Source: Dechloromonas sp. A34 | Lineage (GTDB): Bacteria; Pseudomonadota; Gammaproteobacteria; Burkholderiales; Rhodocyclaceae | NCBI RefSeq assembly: GCF_026261605.1 | Contig: NZ_CP102486.1 | Span: 1,302,001-1,366,000, forward strand | DNA length: 64,000 nt | Reading direction: 5' to 3' | Shown: one piece after another, positions 57,476 through 64,000 of the stretch | Position numbering within the stretch: the stretch's first letter is position 1 | Layout: every line of letters starts with the position of its first letter | The notes under the pieces: model-generated | The model's database searches: none | Told to the model about the DNA's origin: nothing | Seen by the model: only the letters and a program-made list of their open reading frames with translations | Made by a program: the position numbers and the translations under genes

Positions 57476-57985
57476 ATGAAAATCTGCCGTCTCTTGGCCT
57501 TTGCCGCCCTTGTTCTGCTGTCGAATTGCGTGCTGGCAGACATCTTGATCGGCCGAGTGGTTCGCATAGCCGACGGTGATACCCTGACCGTCTTGGAAGA
57601 CAACCGGGTTCAATACAAGGTCAGGTTGGCCGGCATTGACACCCCTGAAAGAAGACAGGCCTTCGGTGCCAAGGCCAAGCGGCACCTGTCAGACATGGTG
57701 ATGGGGCGCACAGTGACCGTGGAGTATGGGAAGCTCGACCGATACAAGCGGATCGTCGGCAAGGTCACGCTGAACGGAGTCGACATCTGCCTTGAGCAGA
57801 TCAAAGCCGGCTTGGCATGACACTACAAGAAATACATGAAGGAACAGTCGGCTGCTGACCGGGCGATGTATGGGGCCGAGGAGGACGCGGCAAGGGAGCG
57901 GAAGATCGGCCTCTGGTCTGATCCCTATCCAGTTCCACCGTGGGACTTCAGGAAGGCCAAGGACAAAAGGCCGGCTTTGGAATGA
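57476..57985 (+). pseudogene. Thermonuclease-like (SNase) gene with in-frame stop
   Basis: The first 114 codons encode a signal peptide (MKICRLLAFAALVLLSNCVLA) and an SNase domain with VRLAGIDTPERR and KLDRYKRIVGKV, holding the Arg and Asp/Glu residues used for calcium and catalysis. TGA at 57818 interrupts. The same frame continues HYKKYMKEQSAADRAMYGAE to LWSDPYPVPPWDF and a stop at 57983. Relatives read GLAWHYKKY, so TGA most simply replaces a Trp TGG. The truncated product would lack the last two helices of the fold. Confidence 0.8.
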
Positions 57986-58021
57986 AGGACCAATGCCGAT
58001 CTGCCGAACGTCCCGTGTGAG

Positions 58022-58270
58022 CTACTTCTTGCCTTTGGCCTGAGCCAACGCACTGCCCGCTGCTGACTTTGACTGTGCACTCGTTCTGCCGTCTTGGAGA
58101 ACCTTCGAGGCAGCACTCGCGGCAGCAGGTGACGTCTGTTTTCTGGGAGCGCCGGCCTGTGACAGCGCACTTCCCGCTGCCGCCTTAGAGCTAGAACCGG
58201 TTGAGTTGCTTTGGAGTGTTTTTGAAGCCGATGTAGCGGCTTTGCTGCCGGTGGTCTTTGTGTTTGCCAT
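58022..58270 (-). CDS. Small Ala/Ser/Lys-rich repeat protein
   Basis: An 82-residue protein made of two imperfect repeats, each with (A)ASK.LQ, a Ser/Gly/Thr stretch and SK.AAGSAL(S/A)QA. It is likely disordered or helical. ATG 58270 has AGGA upstream; a longer frame is not supported. Similar short proteins with an AAGSALSQ motif are common on plasmids and islands as far as I recall, without known function. Confidence 0.65.
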   Translation of the reverse strand: MANTKTTGSKAATSASKTLQSNSTGSSSKAAAGSALSQAGAPRKQTSPAAASAASKVLQDGRTSAQSKSAAGSALAQAKGKK

Positions 58271-58377
58271 GACGTATCCTCTGAACAGTGAACCGAGATT
58301 TGTCATAAGAATACAGCAATGGCATTGCAAATCGGAAGCAACTGAAATCAGTTGCTTCCGATCACAACAGAAATGAA

Positions 58378-58653
58378 TCACTGCTTCCGGGCTGTTTCGG
58401 CCTTGGCACGTTCCGCAGACTGGAGGAGGGTTTGATTCAGGCGTTCAATAAACAGCGGGTTGTATGACGCCATCCGGTGCAGCGCGTTGATGATCTCTCC
58501 GGCGACGACGTACATGCAGACGAACGCCTCCTTGCCGTCCACTTGGTCATAGGCCAACTGCAGCAGAGTCTCCTCAACGTCGCCTGCTGGTGTTGCTGCC
58601 TTCGGTACTGCTTGGGGTTTATTCTGCACTACGGCAAGTTCTTCGAGTGTCAT
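58378..58653 (-). CDS. Hypothetical 91-residue protein
   Basis: A small, mostly helical acidic protein (MTLEELAVVQNKPQAVPKAA, then LLQLAYDQVDGKEAFVCMYV). AAAGGAA lies before ATG 58653. A frame open further upstream is rejected because the Shine-Dalgarno fits this start. No family recognised. Confidence 0.55.
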   Translation of the reverse strand: MTLEELAVVQNKPQAVPKAATPAGDVEETLLQLAYDQVDGKEAFVCMYVVAGEIINALHRMASYNPLFIERLNQTLLQSAERAKAETARKQ

Positions 58654-59002
58654 CTTCGTTCCTTTGGTGATCTGGTTGTTGCTGATATTTATCTGCGACA
58701 ACTGATCATCCCTCGGCGCCTATGTGTCACCCCCAACGACGGCAGCAAGATCTATTGCGGTGTTGCCGATCTCCTGCCCCACCAGATCGCTAATCGTAAG
58801 CAGAAGCCGTTACCGACAGTCCCCATGCCTCCTGCAGCAGAAGAACAGCACACTCACTGACTAAGATAATTATATAAATTCAAATTTTTGAAGATAGTAA
58901 TAACAGTCAAAACCGGAAGCCATCCCCCCCAAAACACAACGGTCCCCAAGCCGTTTTCGAGACTTGAGGACCGTCTTTGGCAACGGTTTCTGCCAGCCGT
59001 TG
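58654..59002. other. 349-bp intergenic region of the element
   Basis: No convincing gene. It holds an AT-rich stretch (58863-58895) that could carry the promoter of the minus-strand gene at 58653, and the hairpin at 58939-58974. An open + strand frame ends at 58860, but its first half is antisense to the 91-residue gene. Confidence 0.5.
58939..58974 (-). terminator. Probable terminator after the helicase gene
   Basis: Imperfect long hairpin: ACGGTCC...CAAG pairs with CTTG...GGACCGT (11 pairs, one mismatch). On the minus strand it is followed by a T/G-rich tail (TTGTGTTTTGG). It lies about 30 bp after the helicase stop. Confidence 0.55.
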
Positions 59003-60660
59003 TTACCCACTCACCTTCATGCGATCAATCAGCTTCAACTTCCTTACCTCGTGTTGAGCGTCAGCCATGTCCGTTGGTTCGGGCGATTCATCCAGCAACT
59101 CAACCGACTCGTTGAAGCGAATGTTCCAATCCAGCTTCCACTTGCCGAGCACATTTGCCACGGCCGTTCTCAACACATCACGCCCCGGCAAATAAACCGT
59201 GGTGTGGTTGCCCTTTTTGACCGAGCGTCCCCCGAGGGCGGTGATGAACATCGAAAACTTATTCTTCGCCACCGGTTCCATCCTCCGGTTGCCCACACAG
59301 AACACGAGATAGGCTTCGTACAGGTTGGCGAAGCTCACCGAGCTACCGCACTTGATGTAAAGGTTGTCATCCGGTTCACCGAGCACACCGACCCGTTCCC
59401 TACGCATCGCTACCAGCATGTGGCTCTCCACCATGCCAATGCCTGCAAGCTCATAGAAGAACTTCAGCTCGCTCCGGGAGGTCATGCTGTCCTCCAGCGT
59501 GTCGAAGCCGGTCGTGCGTGCCGGAAGTTGTGACGCCTTCCATCCGGAAATGTCGCGCTGCTTGAGGAAGTGGAACAGATTTTCCACGCCCCCCTGCTTG
59601 AACATCGCCTCGCGCAAGTCGCCAAAAAACTCCGGGGATGCCGGAAAATCCTTGGCCGGCTCAAGAATCAAGTAACGGCGGTCGTCGGCATCCAGCCGTC
59701 CCCAGCGGACGTTGTTTGTCGTAATGACCAGCCTAGAATAATTCGGCGCGTCGAAAGACTCCAGCCCCTTGTACTCGCACCGGAACGTCGGATCGGTGAT
59801 CAACTTCTTCGTGAACTCGACCTGCTCATGGTTGCCGCTGAAGGTGGCTTCGTTCAAGTTGATCAGCAGTTTGTTGGCGATCTTGCTGTTGAATCCGCCG
59901 GTCAGATCCTTGTTGCTAATGTCACCGGAGCAGTTGTGCTCGCCGATCATCGCCGTCAGGATCTCGATGAACGTCCCCTTACCGGCCCCCTGATGGCTGA
60001 CGATGGCGATGGCCGTGCCGGGACGTTCGGCCGGTTTTTGCACCAGATGAGCCAACCACGACAACACGTACTCGTAATACTCGGCGTTGCCGCCACAGAA
60101 CCCGTCACGCAACATGGCAAGAAAAAGGTGATGGTTGTCGCCCGCAGTCGGCGAGGTTCCCCAGCCGTTCCACAAATTGAAACGCTCGCGATACCGCTTC
60201 GGTCCTTCCGGTTGGAACGTCACGCCCGCAAAATAATCTGCCTCGGGACTGGCCCGCCACAGCTTGAAACAGTTGATTCGCGTCGGCTTCCCGTCTTGCG
60301 TCACACCTTCCTCGAAGATAGTGACGCCATTACGCAGCAAGTATTCTTCCGCGTCACGAACAGGAGACCAAACCTCTACCAGGCTGTTGTTCAACCATTC
60401 CTTGCGATCCTTGATCAAAAAGGCGGCACGGCCATTGATCCGAATCAGCCCCAAGTAGTCATTAATCTCGGCGAAGATTTCAGACCGGGTTTTGGGAGCC
60501 TCAAGCAGTTTCGCGTTGATCTCGGCACTGATCGCCATCAGCGCATTGGCGTCGCCAGCTGCCGCGACCTTAAGAACGAACTGCTGCTTCGTCGTCTCGT
60601 CGAAGGTCGCCGCCATGATGGCGCTAAGCAGGTTGGGGCGGGGTCGTTTACATTGTTCAT
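59003..60660 (-). CDS. SF3 helicase / DUF5906-like replication protein (frameshift near start)
   Basis: The main frame (60616-59003, 537 residues) encodes a phage/plasmid-type SF3 helicase: Walker A SHQGAGKGTFIEIL, Walker B NKLLINLNEATF and motif C YSRLVITTNN, preceded by a DUF5906-type region. The best Shine-Dalgarno (AAGGAG, 9 nt) belongs to ATG 60660, which is one base out of frame. One added base in the G4 run at 60635-60638 (or 60640-60643) gives MNNVNDPAPNLLSAIMAATF, a natural start. Without it, ATG 60616 would serve. It probably unwinds the element's origin. Confidence 0.85.
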
Positions 60661-60700
60661 GGGTTTTTTCTCCTTATTGTTGTTCCCATTGGGTTGATCC

Positions 60701-61639
60701 CTACGCGTAGGCGTAGGACTTGCGAGCCGTCGTGTCGTTAAAGTACAGACGGCCCATTGCGTCCCTCTGCACGAATGCCGAAGGGCGGTTCTCCTGACGG
60801 AAGGGGCTGAAGCAAGCCAGACGATTCTCGTAGCCTGACTTCATCCGCTTTCGCAGATCCTTGCATGTCGTCACCTCGCCGTTGGCGAGAATGACGATCA
60901 AATTCTTGTTGAATCGTTCCGGCTGGCCATTCGGCATCTCCGACGGCGAAGAGTCGTCTACTGCTTGAGCTGCCGGTTTCTTAACGGGCTTGCAGGCCGG
61001 CAACGATGAACTAGCCTGACCGACCACGACCAAGGCATCGACGCGTTCCTTGTCCATGCGGCGAGCAAACGGGTTATCGATCCGCACAACGGCATTGGGG
61101 CTCCCGAAAAACATCCGCGCCCTATCCCGGCACGAAACGTCGGCCATAGGGAACTCGGCGAAAAGCCCAGCATAGAAAGCCGGCACACGCACGGCTGGCA
61201 ACTGCTCCGACAGGACGAAGACAAGCCGGAATCGAACCATCGCTTGGCCTACTCGGGTCCGAATTGCCGCAGCCTGTGCATCGCTCATGATCACTGCCTT
61301 GCTATCCGGCAGATCGTCCTGAACCTTGCCGTGGCTCGGCGTGCTGTACAGGCCGATGGCGTAGTCCTGATAAAGCGGATGCTCTGTCGCCTCCTCAACG
61401 GTCCAGGTATTGTCAAAGTCGAGCTGCGCCACCCGAATGCCTGCAACGTTCTCCCCCGTGCGCTTGCCGTCCTCCTTGAGCACGGCGGCAGTCGCAAACC
61501 CGAAATCCGCGCAAACATCCATAATCTGCGTCGGCGCCAGGGTGTCACGAACGTTGACGAAGCTATTGTTGTAACGCTTCAGTCTCTCAAGGTCCTTACC
61601 GATGATCTGCTCGTTCAGTGAAAATATGCTGTCGTCCAT
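60701..61639 (-). CDS. Primase-like replication protein
   Basis: A 312-residue protein upstream of the helicase gene. The first part (VAGIRVAQLDFDNTWTVEEA, FRLVFVLSEQLPAVRVPAFY, MFFGSPNAVVRIDNPF) resembles bifunctional primase/polymerase-type or DUF-class replication proteins with Asp-containing metal motifs. The C-terminal part has LACFSPFRQENRPSAFVQRD, like a CHC2/Toprim-adjacent zinc-binding region. ATG 61639 has GGGAGG six bases upstream and is preferred over the longer frame. The pairing with an SF3 helicase supports a replication role; the exact family is uncertain. Confidence 0.65.
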   Translation of the reverse strand: MDDSIFSLNEQIIGKDLERLKRYNNSFVNVRDTLAPTQIMDVCADFGFATAAVLKEDGKRTGENVAGIRVAQLDFDNTWTVEEATEHPLYQDYAIGLYSTPSHGKVQDDLPDSKAVIMSDAQAAAIRTRVGQAMVRFRLVFVLSEQLPAVRVPAFYAGLFAEFPMADVSCRDRARMFFGSPNAVVRIDNPFARRMDKERVDALVVVGQASSSLPACKPVKKPAAQAVDDSSPSEMPNGQPERFNKNLIVILANGEVTTCKDLRKRMKSGYENRLACFSPFRQENRPSAFVQRDAMGRLYFNDTTARKSYAYA

Positions 61640-61655
61640 GTCGTCCTCCCGTCGC

Positions 61656-61841
61656 TCAACGACGAGCGCTGTTGCTGGCGGAGCTGGTTGACGTGCCCCT
61701 CTGCGCTGAGCCATCCCGTAGGAAATCGAGCAGTTTCTTGGCTACTCTCATGCGCGAGGCAATATCCGGCGTATCAACGTATTCGGGCGTCCCGAAGATA
61801 TCTTCTGGCTCGGTGATGGTGTCTTTAATCTTGCTGTTCAT
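61656..61841 (-). CDS. Hypothetical 61-residue protein
   Basis: A small charged protein (MNSKIKDTITEPEDIFGTPE at the start). A good Shine-Dalgarno (AGGAGA) precedes ATG 61841, directly after a small hairpin GCCGC-ATTAA-GCGGC (61853-61867) in the leader. It ends 16 bp before the primase-like start and is probably cotranscribed. No family recognised. Confidence 0.6.
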   Translation of the reverse strand: MNSKIKDTITEPEDIFGTPEYVDTPDIASRMRVAKKLLDFLRDGSAQRGTSTSSASNSARR

Positions 61842-61928
61842 TTTTGTCTCCTGCCGCTTAATGCGGCTATTGTTGTTATTTAGGGCTGGGCATTTTTCTG
61901 CCGCCCTGACTTCTGGGGTGGGTGCTGC

Positions 61929-62189
61929 TCACAGACGCCTAGTCCCCCAATCTAGAGGCACATAAAGCTCCTCCAGCACCGCCAGCACCACGTCGTCGTC
62001 GTTGATGACCTCGGCAGCCTCCCTAAGCTCGACCATGATTCCAGCCCTCCCGTCCGGCAAGACCGTTGTGCTGACCGCACTGATATGCCGCCCGAACGCG
62101 TTTTCAAAGAACAGGCTCGCTGCCTGCTCTCGGCATTTATCTATCATTGCCGGACTGAAGTTGTCCCCCCCTACCATCCACGTAACCAT
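61929..62189 (-). CDS. Hypothetical 86-residue protein
   Basis: A small acidic protein (MVTWMVGGDNFSPAMIDKCR at the start, VINDDDVVLAVLEELYVPLD near the end). GGAGG lies 7 nt before ATG 62189, which is preferred over an upstream in-frame ATG at 62207. It is first in the small-gene, primase, helicase run on the minus strand. No family recognised. Confidence 0.6.
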   Translation of the reverse strand: MVTWMVGGDNFSPAMIDKCREQAASLFFENAFGRHISAVSTTVLPDGRAGIMVELREAAEVINDDDVVLAVLEELYVPLDWGTRRL

Positions 62190-62350
62190 CTTCTGCCTCC
62201 TGTCCATACCGGACTCTCGTTCTTGTTTTCGATGGGCCGATTTGTTTCGGCTCGGGTATATTTAGGCCAGATTTCAGCGCAACATCAAATCTTCAGTAAC
62301 AGCATTAAGATGTAGCTCTAAGAGTTTGTTATTAAACATTGCGGAAATTA

Positions 62351-62638
62351 TCAATACTCTTCGGGGAGCAACACCGTCGTTGCCGACCGGTCTGCCTCGG
62401 TCACTATCCAGACCTTCACGGGTTCACTTCCGGTCCCTACCGTATAGCTCGACAGGACGCGGTTGCCCATTCTCAAAGACCGTTCGTTCTCTTCAGCATC
62501 TTCGGCGCAAACGTCACCCCAGTCGCCTGCTCCGTGTCGGAGCAACAGGTCGAACACGACAACGCCAACCGACTCAAGTGCCTTCAAAGCGGCTGGTGTA
62601 GCAACCATCTGACCCACAGGAAACCGGAACTTCACCAT
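62351..62638 (-). CDS. Small unknown protein, paralogue of 54886-55182
   Basis: A 95-residue protein, MVKFRFPVGQMVATPAALKA, with LRHGAGDWGDV in the middle and IVTEADRSATTVLLPEEY at the end, clearly related to the protein at 54886-55182. GGAGG lies 6 nt before ATG 62638; an ATG one codon earlier is possible. Having two diverged copies in one element suggests separate roles or a duplication. The family function is not known to me. Confidence 0.75.
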   Translation of the reverse strand: MVKFRFPVGQMVATPAALKALESVGVVVFDLLLRHGAGDWGDVCAEDAEENERSLRMGNRVLSSYTVGTGSEPVKVWIVTEADRSATTVLLPEEY

Positions 62639-62662
62639 CATTCACCTCCTTCTCAGCTGGTT

Positions 62663-62698
62663 CTATTCTTTCCTCATCTGGCGGTCGTGTACATAGCC
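62663..62698 (-). promoter_or_regulatory. Shared-pattern promoter of the small gene at 62351
   Basis: Minus strand: GGCTATGTACAC, 16 bp, AAGAATAG, matching both blocks and their spacing upstream of the paralogue at 54886. Transcription would start near 62657, 20 bp before the ATG. Confidence 0.6.
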
Positions 62699-62729
62699 AG
62701 AAAATTCCCACAACGGCCGTTATCGCTGG

Positions 62730-62769
62730 ATGTACACCGTTCAGGCATTGTGATAATTTGACATTGTCA
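62730..62769 (+). promoter_or_regulatory. Candidate promoter/operator of the tyrosine recombinase
   Basis: ATGTACACCGTT (62730-62741) is the reverse complement of AACGGTGTACAT at 55269-55280. It is followed by TGATAAT (62751-62757) as a possible extended -10 and by an 11-bp dyad TGACA-T-TGTCA (62759-62769) near the expected transcript start, which looks like an operator. Confidence 0.4.
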
Positions 62770-62788
62770 TGTTCGTAGGCTGGGCGCA

Positions 62789-63394
62789 ATGTCATCACCG
62801 AAGGGACGCAATCCGAACCACCCGAAGCCCGGCTCGATCATCCGCGTTGAGCCGATCCGGGACGTGAAGGCCATCGGCCGCATTAAGAAGTTGCTGGCCG
62901 ATCACCCGCGCAACCATGCGCTGTTTGTGCTGGGCATCAACACGGCGTTTCGTGCCGGTGACTTGCTGCGTGTCCGTGTGGGGCAGGTCCGTGGCCTTGC
63001 GCCGGGTGACATGCTGGCTGTGCGAGAGGAGAAGACCGGAAAGGCGAGGGCGGTGGTTCTGAACCATCAAGCCTTGGAAGCGATTCAGCGATTGATCGAG
63101 GCATCACCCGACAAGGACGACGACGATCTGCTGTTCACTGGCACGAGAGGTTCGATGACCGTGCAGTACGTCAATCGTCTGGTCAAGGCGTGGTGCGCCG
63201 ACGTTGGGCTTCACCGTGAGAACTACGGGTCACACAGTTTCAGGAAAACTTGGGGGTACCACCAACGGGTGACTTACCGGACGGATTTGCCGGTGCTGAT
63301 GGATGCGTTCGGCCATTCGACTCAACGGCAGACCTTGAGTTACCTCGGCATTACGACAGACGAAGTTCGTCAGTGCTACATGAATGGGCTTTGA
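62789..63394 (+). CDS. Minimal tyrosine recombinase
   Basis: A 201-residue tyrosine recombinase with only the catalytic domain: Arg in NTAFRAGDLLRV, Lys in EEKTGKARAV, HxxR in SHSFRKTWGY, His in FGHSTQ and Tyr in YLGITTDE, or possibly the later Tyr in CYMNGL. There is no N-terminal core-binding domain, as in FimB-size recombinases. I recall similar solitary proteins (KPGS.IRV.PIRD..AI.RIK) on many proteobacterial islands and plasmids. It lies at the opposite end from the serine integrase and may resolve or invert DNA rather than integrate the element. Confidence 0.85.
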   Translation: MSSPKGRNPNHPKPGSIIRVEPIRDVKAIGRIKKLLADHPRNHALFVLGINTAFRAGDLLRVRVGQVRGLAPGDMLAVREEKTGKARAVVLNHQALEAIQRLIEASPDKDDDDLLFTGTRGSMTVQYVNRLVKAWCADVGLHRENYGSHSFRKTWGYHQRVTYRTDLPVLMDAFGHSTQRQTLSYLGITTDEVRQCYMNGL

Positions 63395-63399
63395 CGAAG

Positions 63400-63642
63400 A
63401 TGCTGTGGCTCAGCTTGTTGCCTGCAAGGTTCATTGACTGGTTGCAGTACAGGTTGCTCTGGATTGAGGTCAGGTTTGCCGACGGTACAGGGCGTGACGA
63501 GCACGGTGCAATCCAGTTCTACTGGCTACGGATCGTTCGTGATGACGGTCAGGTAAGGGTAAGCACACTGCGCCGCAGGTATGCCGACTGCCCCGTACAA
63601 AAGATCGGTGGCTGGTACTTTGTGCTGGTTCTGTCTGGCTGA
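63400..63642 (+). CDS. Hypothetical 80-residue protein
   Basis: A small beta-rich protein (MLWLSLLPARFIDWLQYRLL, FYWLRIVRDDGQVRVSTLRR, WYFVLVLSG). It starts 5 bp after the recombinase stop with GAAG upstream and is probably cotranscribed. No family recognised. A 7-bp hairpin TGGCTGA/TCAGCCA (63636-63653) overlaps its end. Confidence 0.45.
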   Translation: MLWLSLLPARFIDWLQYRLLWIEVRFADGTGRDEHGAIQFYWLRIVRDDGQVRVSTLRRRYADCPVQKIGGWYFVLVLSG

Positions 63643-63746
63643 ATTGTCAGCCACGCCCTATCAAGTAGACAACGGCAGCTTGGGCAATGACTCAAGCCTA
63701 GATGGCTGCTCCTAAATTTGCGTAATATTGTCCACTAAGTACCGAG

Positions 63747-63758
63747 CAACTGGCACAT
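63747..63758. repeat. attR of the integrative element
   Basis: CAACTGGCACAT with core TGGCA at 63751-63755. Read on the minus strand it is ATGTGCCAGTTG, the original start of yafJ (M C Q L), followed by element codons CTC GGT ACT TAG, so a seven-residue remnant MCQLLGT remains. It is placed three bases after the stop of the protease gene. Confidence 0.75.
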
Positions 63759-63761
63759 GGC

Positions 63762-64000
63762 TTATTCCTTTTCAGCCCGGATCGCGGGTCGCTTGCCGAT
63801 CTTGACCTGAACCTCGACGATGGTCTTGTCACGGCGCAGACGGAAGCCGGCTTTTTCATCCGGTTTCAGGGCGGCGATCAGGTCGAGCATGACTTGCGGG
63901 TCGCGTACTGTCTTGCCGCCCACCGTCAGCAGCACATCGCCCGGGCGGATACCGGCTGTGTCAGCAGGACTGCCGCGCATGACGCCGGCAATCAGGGCGC
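63762..64000 (-). CDS. Do/DegQ-type serine protease, C-terminal PDZ part (cut by window edge)
   Basis: Only the last 78 codons are present. They hold a PDZ domain (VMRGSPADTAGIRPGDVLLTVGG, LDLIAALKPDEKAGFRLRRD) with a charged tail ending in IRAEKE. The family is S1C periplasmic proteases (DegQ/AlgW/DegS-like); the catalytic part lies to the right of the window. Before the insertion, yafJ followed after 3 bp in the same operon. Confidence 0.8.
   Translation of the reverse strand, partial: ALIAGVMRGSPADTAGIRPGDVLLTVGGKTVRDPQVMLDLIAALKPDEKAGFRLRRDKTIVEVQVKIGKRPAIRAEKE

Larger units (their letters stand above)
52619..63755. mobile_element. 11.1-kb integrative element inserted at the yafJ start codon
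   Basis: The limits are the TGGCA cores of attL and attR. Joining the outer flanks restores ATG TGC CAA TTG TTA GGC, i.e. MCQLLG, three bases after the stop of the protease gene at 63762, so the pre-insertion locus is evident from sequence. Contents: large serine recombinase, alpha/beta hydrolase, two paralogous small unknown proteins, a lipoprotein, a broken nuclease, an SF3 helicase, a primase-like protein, several small genes and a tyrosine recombinase. No capsid, portal, relaxase or type IV secretion genes were recognised. The 54.8-57.1 kb part is visibly more AT-rich than the chromosome. Confidence 0.85.

Noticed and set aside
57818..57820. TGA in the nuclease gene as programmed readthrough or selenocysteine
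   Set aside because: The expected residue is Trp, no recoding hairpin is visible and the genome uses TGA as an ordinary stop.
58477..58860. 127-codon + strand frame in the element
   Set aside because: Half of it is antisense to the 91-residue gene at 58378-58653 and no start signal is visible. The end (SKIYCGVADLLPHQIANRKQ) looks somewhat protein-like, so a short remnant cannot be excluded.

Overview
The window looks like a chromosome segment of a betaproteobacterium, most likely of the order Rhodocyclales (Dechloromonas/Azonexus-like). This is an inference from gene content and order: mlaFEDACB-ibaG-murA-hisGD and hisBHAFIE-hinT-tatABC blocks, a kdsD-kdsC-lptC-lptA operon, polyhydroxyalkanoate phasins, an MSHA-type pilus locus and PEP-CTERM/PrsT genes. 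GC content is high, and GTG/TTG starts and ATGA-type gene overlaps are common. No rRNA, tRNA or CRISPR array was seen.

Layout. 1-5.3 kb: hrpA (cut by the left edge), an EI24-type membrane protein and a MoCF-domain protein in one overlapping + strand run. 5.3-6.5 kb: two tandem phasin genes, each with its own terminator. 6.7-9.5 kb: minus-strand kdsD-kdsC-lptC-lptA, for Kdo synthesis and LPS transport. 9.5-11.5 kb: a Kef-type antiporter. 11.5-28.4 kb: an MSHA-like type IV pilus locus (mshM, L, N, E, G, I, J, K, two pilin-like genes and a separate major-pilin-like gene), with a histidine kinase, a class III adenylate cyclase and a sigma54-dependent response regulator. The major-pilin-like gene carries a good sigma54 promoter match. 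28.5-35.2 kb: the mla phospholipid transport operon, an ABC-2 exporter, ibaG and murA. 35.4-37.7 kb: a cold-shock gene, hisG and hisD. 37.7-46.4 kb: a block that interrupts the his genes, holding a split chromate transporter, a PrsT-like TPR protein, a PEP-CTERM protein, an inverted hisC and a c-di-GMP cyclase. 46.5-51.8 kb: hisB-H-A-F-I-E, hinT, tatABC.

The most interesting region is 52.6-63.75 kb, an 11.1-kb integrative element. It carries a large serine recombinase at its left end and a minimal tyrosine recombinase at its right end. Between them lie an SF3 helicase and a primase-like gene, several small unknown genes and a few cargo genes, with no capsid or conjugation genes. It sits exactly at the start codon of a YafJ-type class II glutamine amidotransferase gene. 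The gene body with its catalytic Cys codon lies left of the element, while the original ATG lies right of it, three bases after the stop codon of a protease gene. Imperfect 12-bp repeats with an identical TGGCA core mark both ends. At the left junction the element replaces ATG with ATT and supplies a GGAGG 9 nt upstream. Two paralogous small genes in the element share a matching promoter layout.

Three genes (mshN, tatC and the element helicase) are each out of frame with their natural start by one base, and each shift is repaired by one added base in a C4/G4 run. This may be an assembly artefact and affects how those genes should be read.
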